64,000 bases of DNA from Natronoarchaeum rubrum (GTDB taxonomy: Archaea > Halobacteriota > Halobacteria > Halobacteriales > Natronoarchaeaceae): assembly GCF_024494695.1 (NCBI RefSeq), contig NZ_JANHDP010000004.1, positions 310,001 through 374,000 of the forward strand. The letters are read 5' to 3'. The translations under genes were made by a program, and so were the position numbers. The first letter of the stretch is position 1. The number at the start of each line of letters is the position of its first letter. Below, in pieces: positions 16,435-24,351 of the stretch. The notes under the pieces are model-generated. The model made no database searches. It saw only the letters and a list, made by a program, of their open reading frames with translations, and had not been told where the DNA came from.

Positions 16435-18145
16435 CGTCTTCACCTCCTGCGGGCGAGGCGGCTTCGTCCGCCTCCATCGATTCGCTGCCCTCCGCGCCGG
16501 CCGGCTCGGCGTCGCCCGCCAGCGCCGCGGCGTCCAGTTCGCCCGATTCGACGGCGTCGATCAGCGTCGGGAGCACCTCGAACAGGTCGCCCTCGATGAA
16601 GTAGTCCGAGAAGTCACGGATGTCGGCGTCCGCGTCGGTGTTGATCGAGACGATCGTGTCGGACTCGTCCATCCCGACCTTGTGCTGGATCGCCCCGGAG
16701 ATACCGGCCGCGATGTACAGATCCGGCTCGATGACCTGCCCCGTCTCGCCGATCTGGCGCTCCTCCTTGGCGTACTGCTCGACGTGGCCCTCGAACTGGT
16801 ACGACGAGGTGACGATCCCGCGCGTGATGCCCATATCGGCGTCCTCGAAGGCCTCGGTCAGCTCCAGTCCGAGTTCCATCCCGCGAGTGGGGTCGTCGCC
16901 GATGCCCCGGCCGAGCGCGACGACCACCTCGTTGCCCGTGAGATCGACGCCGCCCTCAAGCTGGTCGTAATCGGTGACCGAGGCGCGGAGCCAGTCTTCG
17001 TCGAGATCGCTCTCGTGGCGAACGATCTCGCCCTCGCGCTGGGGGTCGGGATCGGGCAGTTCGAAGCTCCCCGGGATCACCGAGGCCCCCTGCGGGTGGA
17101 ACTCCCGGCCGGGGTTGTCCAGACAGAGGATCGTCGAGTACTCGAACCCCGAGAAGTCCGGGCGCTTCATGTGCAGGACGCGCTGGAACTCCTTTTTGTC
17201 GCCGCCCCGGCCGACTTTCGCGGGGTTCGAGATGATCGTGTCGTCGATGTACAGTCCCGAACAGTCGCTGGCGAGCCCGGAGTCGAGTTCCGCCTGGACG
17301 AGCGCCGAGAGGTCCCGCCCGTTGTTCGTCGCCGGGAACAGGACGTACCGCGGTTCGTCGTACCCCTTCCAGTCGTACTCCGCGCGGGCCATCTCCGCGA
17401 ACAGCTCCGTGTAGGGCTTGTGGCGGAACCGATCCAGGCGCTCGTCGTCGTAGTGGACGGCGACGTCGGCGCCGTACTCGATCGCCAGCTCGGCCTGCTC
17501 TTGCATGTCGTCGCCGATCACGACCGCGACGACTTTCTCCTCGTCTTCCTCCGCGTCCACGTACTCGTCGTTGTACCCGTCCATCAGCTCGCGGCCCTTC
17601 CCGAGCATCTCCTTCGAGACGTCGATGAGCTGACCCTGCTGGGTCTCGCAGTACACCCACATGTCCTCGTAGACGCCGTCGTCGAGCGACCGGACGTGCT
17701 TCTTGTCCGCGGTCGGGTGATCGAGCTCGGGATGTTTCTCCTCGGGCGGGAGCGCCGCCTCGTCGTCCTCGTCCTCGCCGCTCCCCCGGACCGAGTCGAT
17801 GCGCTTCTCGATCAGGCTCTTGGCGCTCGACCGATCCTCGCCGGCCTCCTCGGCTTCGAGGACGGCTTCGAGCTCCGCGGCGTCCTCGATATCGCGGATC
17901 GCGTTGCCGAGTTCGGCGGTCGACAGCTCGGTCGGATCGAGCTCCCCGGCGTCGGCGTCGTCGCCCTCGTCTTCGAGCTTCTCGATGCGGTCCTCGATCA
18001 GCGTGACGACGTTCGAACGGTCCTCGCCCTCGCGCTCGGCGTCGAGGATCGCTTCGAGTTCTTCGACGTCCTCGATCTCCGTCAGCTTCGGTCCGAGTTC
18101 GGCGATGTCGTGGTCGCTGGGATCGATTTCGGGCATGTCAGTCAC
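16427..18145 (-). CDS. fixB: Electron transfer flavoprotein alpha subunit (FixB) with extended N-terminus
   Basis: ETF alpha subunit of the fix/ETF system (about 570 aa). The ETF domain starts around residue 150 (DMWVYCETQQGQL) and the C-terminal FAD domain contains YIAAGISGAIQH and SINTDADADIRDFSDY. Before it is an unusual ~150-residue acidic extension with two copies of a helical unit ending GEDRS-x4-LIE-x-RI (residues ~12-54 and ~74-114 from the ATG at 18136). A GTG at 18145 overlaps the fixA stop and could also start it. Confidence 0.9.
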   Translation of the reverse strand: MTDMPEIDPSDHDIAELGPKLTEIEDVEELEAILDAEREGEDRSNVVTLIEDRIEKLEDEGDDADAGELDPTELSTAELGNAIRDIEDAAELEAVLEAEEAGEDRSSAKSLIEKRIDSVRGSGEDEDDEAALPPEEKHPELDHPTADKKHVRSLDDGVYEDMWVYCETQQGQLIDVSKEMLGKGRELMDGYNDEYVDAEEDEEKVVAVVIGDDMQEQAELAIEYGADVAVHYDDERLDRFRHKPYTELFAEMARAEYDWKGYDEPRYVLFPATNNGRDLSALVQAELDSGLASDCSGLYIDDTIISNPAKVGRGGDKKEFQRVLHMKRPDFSGFEYSTILCLDNPGREFHPQGASVIPGSFELPDPDPQREGEIVRHESDLDEDWLRASVTDYDQLEGGVDLTGNEVVVALGRGIGDDPTRGMELGLELTEAFEDADMGITRGIVTSSYQFEGHVEQYAKEERQIGETGQVIEPDLYIAAGISGAIQHKVGMDESDTIVSINTDADADIRDFSDYFIEGDLFEVLPTLIDAVESGELDAAALAGDAEPAGAEGSESMEADEAASPAGGEDDD

Positions 18146-19004
18146 CCCCCGCGTACGGCTGCATCGTTTCGAGCACCTCCCCGAGCTGGTCGGGTTCCTC
18201 GGGGTCGATCATCGTGGCCTCGCGCTCGGCCGGCGCCTTCGGGATCGGGTCGACCGACTCGACGATCGTCGGCGAGCCGTCCAGCCCGATGTAGTCGGGA
18301 TCGAGGTTGAGCTCCTGCTGGCTCCAGGTCGTGAGGTGCTCTTCGTAGTCCTCGGCCCGCTCGGCGGTCTCCGCTTGCAGATCCTTCAGCGTCAGCCGGT
18401 GCTCGGCCCGGCGATAGCTGGGCTCGAACTCGGGATCGGCGACGATTACGGCCGGCAGCGGCGCCTCGACGGTTTCGATCTCTTCGACGTCGCCCTCGAC
18501 GAGCCGCTTGGCGCGGACCCGCCCGTCGTCCTCGTCGACCTCCATCGCGATGACGTGGGTGATCATCGGCCGGTCCAGACCCCAGGCGGTCTGCAGGCCG
18601 GTGTGGCCCGTCTCCCCGTCGGCGGTCTTGAACCCCGCGAACACGAGGTCGGGCGCGCCGCGCTCGGTCTCGGCGAGCTTCTCGATGCCCGTCGCGAGCG
18701 TGATCGCGGTCGCCCAGGTGTCCGCGGCGGCCATCTCGCGATCGGAAAGCAGGAACAGCTCGTCGGCGTACACCGTCTCCATCGCCTCCCGGAGCACGTC
18801 CTCGTAGCCCGGCGGCCCCATGCTCATCACCCCCACACGACCGCCGTTGCGAACCTTCGTCTGGAGCGCTGCCTCCAGCGCGAACTCGTCGTTGGGATTC
18901 ATCACGGTCGGCGTCTCGCCGCGCTCTAAATGCCCGTCTTCGTCGAACGATACCTGTCCTTCCCGGAAGTCCGGGACGCCCTTGGTCAGAACCAGTGAGT
19001 ACAT
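18138..19004 (-). CDS. fixA: Electron transfer flavoprotein beta subunit (FixA)
   Basis: A 288-aa ETF beta subunit, the partner of FixB, forming the heterodimer that accepts electrons (for example from NADH or acyl-CoA dehydrogenases) and passes them to FixC or ferredoxin. The ETF beta signature appears in VMNPNDEFALEAALQ and in VFAGFKTADGETGHTGLQTAWGL. The ATG at 19004 gives MYSLVLTKGVPDF, the usual start. In the operon order ferredoxin-fixA-fixB-fixCX it overlaps fixB. Confidence 0.93.
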   Translation of the reverse strand: MYSLVLTKGVPDFREGQVSFDEDGHLERGETPTVMNPNDEFALEAALQTKVRNGGRVGVMSMGPPGYEDVLREAMETVYADELFLLSDREMAAADTWATAITLATGIEKLAETERGAPDLVFAGFKTADGETGHTGLQTAWGLDRPMITHVIAMEVDEDDGRVRAKRLVEGDVEEIETVEAPLPAVIVADPEFEPSYRRAEHRLTLKDLQAETAERAEDYEEHLTTWSQQELNLDPDYIGLDGSPTIVESVDPIPKAPAEREATMIDPEEPDQLGEVLETMQPYAGGD

Positions 19005-19137
19005 ACGTGTGTCCTCTCTCCGTTGTCGTACCGTCGGTGTCCGCGTGCGATCGTCGTGTCCGTTCCCCGGCGATCCCCATCGCCCCCACGACAACTCGTC
19101 GGTCGCTCTCGCTGCGATCGTTCGCTCTCCGTCCGCT

Positions 19138-19473
<336 letters not shown>

Positions 19474-19636
19474 CTAGTACCAACTCGGGAGCCTACTTAA
19501 ATGTTGGAATAGCCGGGGCGTAACAGTCACACGAACGGGTAGCATCCCGAAACCGGAAGGGGCGGTCCCAGACCCCAGGGCGTCGACGCCGACGGTCGCC
19601 GGGGGATTGTTGTGGGCCCGCAGCGTACCACGAACG

Positions 19637-19804
19637 ATGCCCGACGCCTGCGCGGAGGACGGCTGTACGGACCCGGCCGCCGTCCGGTTGCACGTCCCCT
19701 GGGCCGAGGACCGCGAGCTGTGCGTCGCCCACGCCCGGGCGCTCGTCCAGCGCGACGGCGTCGTCGCCGAACCGCTGGCGGACGCCGACGCCGAGTGGCC
19801 GTGA
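19637..19804 (+). CDS. Small Cys-containing protein (55 aa)
   Basis: A 55-aa protein starting MPDACAEDGCTDPA and containing HVPW and CVAHA. The C-x4-C...H...C-x2-H pattern could bind zinc. It is typical of small haloarchaeal proteins of unknown role. The ATG at 19637 was chosen over a frame-start at 19607 because it begins the conserved-looking part. Confidence 0.5.
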   Translation: MPDACAEDGCTDPAAVRLHVPWAEDRELCVAHARALVQRDGVVAEPLADADAEWP

Positions 19805-19949
19805 CGCCCGTGTCGAGCGGACGCTCCGCCGTCGCCGTGACGCAATCGAAGAACGCGACCGACCCGCAGCGACGCGGACGCCGCGGCGTCCCGCCGCTCG
19901 CGGTCTCTCGCCCCCACGAACTTTGTCCGCAGCCCCGGAACCTACCGAC

Positions 19950-20441
19950 ATGGAGATCCGTCCGGGGACGCCCGCCGACGCCGAAGCCGTCTCCGACGCC
20001 CATCACGCGGCGATCGAGGAACTCGGAGCAACGGTCTACGACGACGAGCAGGTGGCGGCGTGGAGCGCGGGCCGCAGTCCCGACGACTACGAGTTCGACG
20101 CCGACGATCGGGCCGTGTTCGTCGCCGAGGTCGATGGGGCGGTTCGCGGGTTCGGCTGGCTCTCCTGTGACCCCGGCCAGCACCTGATCGCCGACGTCGA
20201 CGGCGAGGTGACCGGGATGTACGTCCACCCCGCGGTCGCCCGGCAGGGCGTCGGGACGGCGCTGCTCGATCGTCTGGAAGCTACGGCCCGCGAGCGCGAG
20301 CTCGGTGCGATCGGAATGTGGGCGTCGATGAACGCCGTGCCGTTCTACGAGGACCACGGGTACGAGCGCGTGGCCGAGCGGGTCCACGAGTTCGGCGGCG
20401 GCGTCACCGGGCGGGTGCTGGAGCTGCGAAAGGAACTCTGA
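19950..20441 (+). CDS. GNAT-family N-acetyltransferase
   Basis: A 163-aa single-domain GNAT. The acetyl-CoA binding motif is MYVHPAVARQGVGTALLDRLE (residues ~90-110), and the later WASMNAVPFYEDHGYE segment is the usual C-terminal strand and helix. The acceptor is unknown. It is not related to the HTH-GNAT pair at 12-14 kb beyond the shared fold. Confidence 0.88.
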   Translation: MEIRPGTPADAEAVSDAHHAAIEELGATVYDDEQVAAWSAGRSPDDYEFDADDRAVFVAEVDGAVRGFGWLSCDPGQHLIADVDGEVTGMYVHPAVARQGVGTALLDRLEATARERELGAIGMWASMNAVPFYEDHGYERVAERVHEFGGGVTGRVLELRKEL

Positions 20442-20559
20442 GCGACCATCGAGGGAACCGATACGGTTGGTACTACCACCCGTGACAACGGCGGGGCGGT
20501 AGCGGCAGTCTGGGGGGATAGCTCGCCCGTTAACTGGCCAGCACCCCTCGAACGGAGTG

Positions 20560-20952
20560 ATGTCAGACACCGATTCGACCACCGATACGCCGCCGTCGCG
20601 ACTCGGGCGGCTTCTCTTCGCGAGCGGTCTCGCGGCGCTCGCGCTTCGCAATCTGACGAACCTCGACGGACGCATCGCCTACGCGGACGCCAAGGGCGTC
20701 CCGCTCGCGGACAAACTGGTCCCCGCGTCGAGCGGCCTCCTCCTGGGCGGGAGCATCGGCGTCGGGCTCTGGAAACTCCCCAAACTCGCCGCGGGCAGCA
20801 TCGCCGCGTTCTTCGTCGGCGTCACGCCGCTCATGCACGACTTCTGGGCCGTCGACGAGGACTCCCGCGGCGAGGAGCTCACGTCGTTCCTCCAGAATCT
20901 GACGCTGCTCGGCGCCGCGATCGCGTTCTTCCGACGGGCGAGCGAGAACTGA
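20560..20952 (+). CDS. DoxX-family membrane protein
   Basis: A 130-aa membrane protein with the DoxX signature: RLLFASGLAALALRNL near the N-terminus and later GSIGVGLWKLPKLAAGSIAAFFVGVTPLMHDFW. Four hydrophobic segments are visible. DoxX proteins are linked to thiosulfate:quinone oxidoreductase or oxidative-stress membrane complexes, but most members have no proven role. ATG 20560 follows an adjacent in-frame GTG. Confidence 0.85.
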   Translation: MSDTDSTTDTPPSRLGRLLFASGLAALALRNLTNLDGRIAYADAKGVPLADKLVPASSGLLLGGSIGVGLWKLPKLAAGSIAAFFVGVTPLMHDFWAVDEDSRGEELTSFLQNLTLLGAAIAFFRRASEN

Positions 20953-21032
20953 CGTTTTGCGGTCAGCGGCTGGCCCGGCAAGAGGACCGCATTCCGATCT
21001 GGTTTATTCGAGGAATCTGTGGTTGGAATAGC

Positions 21033-21120
21033 CGTTCAACAGATGTGCGAATTGATCACTGAGAGCCCTACCAACTCAAAGAGATGTTCCGATAGCCGTG
21101 CGAGATACAAAGCGCGAATG
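21033..21120 (+). repeat. Diverged short repeat, copy 1
   Basis: This stretch reads CCGTTCAACAGATGTGCGAATTGA-type sequence and ends AGCCGTGCGAGATACAAAGCGCGAAT. It aligns base for base over ~80 bp with 54141-54230 at roughly three-quarters identity. It is noncoding and downstream of the DoxX gene; it may be a relic of an insertion-sequence end or a small non-autonomous element. Confidence 0.6.
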
Positions 21121-21172
21121 CAGCACTCTCTGCCCACGCATTAGCGGGAATGCCGACATCAGCATAGGCTAT

Positions 21173-23599
21173 TTAGGCATCGACAGCCGGAAGCGTAAAG
21201 GAAAAGATCGCCCCCTCGTCGGGCTCCGATTCGACCCAAATCTCGCCGCCGTGGCGCTCGACGACCCGTCGGGACAGCGCGAGGCCAATGCCCGTCCCCG
21301 AGTGTTCCTCGTGGGTGTGCAGTCGCTGGAACACCTCGAAGATACGCTCCTGTTGATCTGGATCAATCCCGATACCGTTATCCTGCACTGAAAGGAGCCA
21401 TCGTTCATCATCACGCGAGGCGGAAATTTCGATCTGCGGCGGCTCGTCCCCGCTGTACTCGATCGCATTACTCAGCAGGTTCTGGAAGACTTGGCGCAAC
21501 TGGCTGGCGTCGCCATCCACACACGGGAGATCGTCCGTTGTGATCTCAGCGTTACTCTCGTCGATCCGCATTTGGAAATCTTCGCGAACGTCATCAAGGA
21601 CATCGTCGAGGTCGACCGGTTCGAACGGATCGCCACGCGTTTCGATGCGCGAGTACTCGAGTAGCCCGTCGATCATATTGTGCATCCGCTCGGCGCCGTC
21701 GACAGCGAACTCGAGGAACTCTTCACCGTCTTCGTCGAGCGCATCGCCGTACCGATCCTCGATCAATTGGAGGTAGCTCGTAACCATTCGCAGCGGCTCT
21801 TGGAGGTCGTGGGAGGCGGCGTAGGCGAACTGCTCTAACCGCTCGTTCGACTCCTCGAGTTTGCGCTGGTACTCCCGTCGTTCGGTAACGTCTTGGACGA
21901 CGAGCAATCCCGCAAACACTTCTTCGTCGTTGTTTCTGACGGGCAAGGTGTAGGCGAACAGGTTGCGATCGTTGTACTCGGCCTCGAACGAGCTCGCCTC
22001 GCCCTCCAGCGCAGCCTCGAAGTACGGTTCGACCTCCTTGACGATCTCGTCCGGGTAGATGTCGTAAACGCTGTTTCCGATCCGATCTTCCGGGGAGACG
22101 CCGGCTGCGTCCAGTAACTCCCCACCGATGGCCGTGTACTGCAGGTCATCGTCGAACAGGCCAACCGCACCGTTCGGGAAGTTTTCGACGAGCGTCCGGT
22201 AGCGCCGTTCGGACTCCTCGAGCGCGCGTTCGCGCTCCTTTCGTTCGGTGATGTCGGTGTAATGCTCGATGCGGCCGCCGGCGTAGAGCCCAGACTCGAT
22301 GGGCTGGCTCCAGTGGTTTACCCAGCGTTCCTCGAGGCTCTCCTCTCCGAGGACGTGACTCTCGAACTCCTCGGTGTAGGTGTTGTCCTCGTAGGTGGCG
22401 GTCACGCGGTTGGCGAACCGTTCGGGCTCCTCGAAGATACCCGCGATCTCCGCCTCGATGAGCGCTCGTTTGTTCTGACCGACGATCGCCTCGCGATCGA
22501 GTCCGAAGAACTCCTCGATCGCCTCGTTGATCCAGACGACCTCGAAGTCGGAATTCAGGATGAACGTTCCCACGTCTGATGTGTCGAGGACATCATTCGT
22601 CAGCGACCGATAGCGCGCCTCGCTCTCCCTGAGTTCCTGTTCGCGCTCTTTGCTCTCGGTGATATCTTCGATGGCGAACACAGCACTCTCGATCTCTCCG
22701 TGGTCGTCGTAGACCGGCGCTCCGTTGATAGAGATCCAGACTCGTTCTCCATCCGGACTAGATATTCCACTGACATTATCGAACACGGGTTCTCCGGATT
22801 CCATAATTTGGGGGAAAGGCTTCTCGCCATCCGGAAGTGGTTCGCCGTCAACGTCGACTTCGGTCCACTCGGAATCGTCAAAGCTGAGGTCGTTGATCTG
22901 GTCTTTGCTCCGACCGTAGATCTCCTCAGCCCGATCGTTGGCGAACTGCATTTCGCCGTCACTGTCAACGATCGTGATGCCGATTGGACTCGTTTCAACG
23001 ATTGTTTCGTAGCGGGTCAGTTCTCGTTCACGTCGCTTCCGTTCGGTGATGTCGCGGGAGTAGACCGACAGGCCCGATTCTGAGGGATAGATGGCGTTCA
23101 GAAACCACTTGTCCCACGGAGGATAGTAGTCTTCGAAGACTACGGCCTCTTGTGTTTTAAGAGCCTCATACAGTGCGTTCTCGTACGTCTCCGTGAGATT
23201 CTCGTTACGAATGTCCGAACCAATTGCGTCCTCATCCAGTCCAAAAAGGTCTGCTGCGGTGTCGTTCAGATAGCGAAAGCGGAGTCCTTCGTCGAGGGCA
23301 TAGAAACTGTCTGAGATTCGATCAAAGACCTCGCCGAGGTCGCTGCCTACCGCATCCCTTTTCCACCCCGTCGTGAACGCTTGCCCGTTCGTGGATGGCT
23401 GCCACCATACGCGTCCGTTTCCCCCGACTTTCTTTGTTTCGAGTCGGTCGTGATCGACGAGCCGTTCTAGGCGCTCGTAGGTGCTCCGGCGGCCGAGGTC
23501 GAGTTGTTCGGCCACCTCGGTTGTCGTCATGGGCGCCCCTCCCGCTTCGAAGAGGACGAGGGTCTCTCGAAGTGTATTCGTCAATTGTGAGTCGGTCAC
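21173..23599 (-). CDS. HTH-PAS(4)-histidine kinase
   Basis: A ~808-aa cytoplasmic sensor kinase. An N-terminal winged helix (TTTEVAEQLDLGRRSTYERLERLVDHDRLE) is followed by about four PAS domains, a HisKA domain with the phospho-histidine in AYAASHDLQEPLRMVTSYLQ, and an HATPase domain (NLLSNAIEYSG, VQDNGIGIDPDQQERIFEVF, GTGIGLALSRR). There are no transmembrane segments. The open frame extends to 23803, but the sequence beyond ~23620 runs through a repeat relic, so a GTG at 23599 (VTDSQLTNTLRE) or 23620 is the probable start. It is a close paralogue of the 24352-26532 kinase. Confidence 0.85.
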   Translation of the reverse strand: MTDSQLTNTLRETLVLFEAGGAPMTTTEVAEQLDLGRRSTYERLERLVDHDRLETKKVGGNGRVWWQPSTNGQAFTTGWKRDAVGSDLGEVFDRISDSFYALDEGLRFRYLNDTAADLFGLDEDAIGSDIRNENLTETYENALYEALKTQEAVVFEDYYPPWDKWFLNAIYPSESGLSVYSRDITERKRRERELTRYETIVETSPIGITIVDSDGEMQFANDRAEEIYGRSKDQINDLSFDDSEWTEVDVDGEPLPDGEKPFPQIMESGEPVFDNVSGISSPDGERVWISINGAPVYDDHGEIESAVFAIEDITESKEREQELRESEARYRSLTNDVLDTSDVGTFILNSDFEVVWINEAIEEFFGLDREAIVGQNKRALIEAEIAGIFEEPERFANRVTATYEDNTYTEEFESHVLGEESLEERWVNHWSQPIESGLYAGGRIEHYTDITERKERERALEESERRYRTLVENFPNGAVGLFDDDLQYTAIGGELLDAAGVSPEDRIGNSVYDIYPDEIVKEVEPYFEAALEGEASSFEAEYNDRNLFAYTLPVRNNDEEVFAGLLVVQDVTERREYQRKLEESNERLEQFAYAASHDLQEPLRMVTSYLQLIEDRYGDALDEDGEEFLEFAVDGAERMHNMIDGLLEYSRIETRGDPFEPVDLDDVLDDVREDFQMRIDESNAEITTDDLPCVDGDASQLRQVFQNLLSNAIEYSGDEPPQIEISASRDDERWLLSVQDNGIGIDPDQQERIFEVFQRLHTHEEHSGTGIGLALSRRVVERHGGEIWVESEPDEGAIFSFTLPAVDA

Positions 23600-23698
23600 T
23601 ACTTCAGTTACTCGCGACACGGATGGATAAGCCCTCCGCGGTTGGAGGCAACATTGTAAGCCGAGGAGAATTATAGGTCTCTTCGCGCAAGATACATG

Positions 23699-23720
23699 CA
23701 CTGTATCTCGCACGGCGTCA
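23699..23720 (-). repeat. Diverged short repeat, inverted fragment
   Basis: On the minus strand GACGCCGTGCGAGATACAGTG shares the 14-base core CCGTGCGAGATACA (23702-23715) exactly with copy 1 at 21096-21109, in opposite orientation. The two fragments therefore bracket the HTH-PAS kinase gene. Confidence 0.45.
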
Positions 23721-23750
23721 GTTACCGCGCTCACGGGAGCAGTGGTCAGT

Positions 23751-23876
23751 TCAGACGCCAAACCAGCGCAGGAGGGCACCGAAGAGAGCGACTGCTCCGC
23801 CAAGAATGAACGTTCCTGGGAAGGGGATCACGAACAGGAGGACTCCGAGAGCCATGACGGCCGTGGACGTTCGCAT
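23751..23876 (-). CDS. 41-aa hydrophobic membrane protein
   Basis: ATG at 23876 opens a 41-codon gene, MRTSTAVMALGVLLFVIPFP followed by GTFILGGAVALFGALLRWFGV. It has two short hydrophobic stretches separated by PFPGTF. This layout recurs in very small haloarchaeal membrane proteins, which is why I accept it despite its size. The function is unknown. Confidence 0.6.
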   Translation of the reverse strand: MRTSTAVMALGVLLFVIPFPGTFILGGAVALFGALLRWFGV

Positions 23877-24351
23877 CGTGGGTAGTTTCGAGTTCGGGCC
23901 GTTTGTGTCTGGTGCCCCGAGCGAGCCATCACTACCTCGTGAGTCCGTATCGATTGATCCTCACTAACTGATTTTCTATCGCCTCGGTGGACGGAGGCGA
24001 TAACCAGTTCCCAGCGTCACCGTCTCGTCCGAGTTATCTCTCACACAACGGCTCAAACCACCCAACGTGAACCTCGTTGACGCTGGGACCGTTTCGATCT
24101 CCGACACCGAAACCGTCCAGACCTGTGCCGCGTACGAGAATGGCCACCAGGGTCGTATTCAGATTCTGCGGCGGCTTGCATCGCAGACTGAAACGATCCG
24201 GTCCGAGGCTGTGTGCATACTTCACTCCCTTCGAGATCTCACTCGTTCCAGACGATGCTGAAAAGACTGCGCGGCGCCGTGTTGGTGTCCACTCCGAATC
24301 ACCAGTCCGCAGCTTAACAGCGCCTCTCGACTCCTTCGAGCTGTCCATCAG
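23877..24351. other. 475-bp intergenic region without clear gene
   Basis: No open frame here has haloarchaeal codon bias or a recognisable family. The base composition is lower in GC than the flanking genes, which fits an eroded or acquired segment next to the kinase paralogues. Nothing more can be supported. Confidence 0.5.

Noticed and set aside
24067..24261. 64-codon plus-strand frame between the PAS kinases
   Set aside because: No family resemblance or plausible promoter, and codon use is unlike neighbouring genes.
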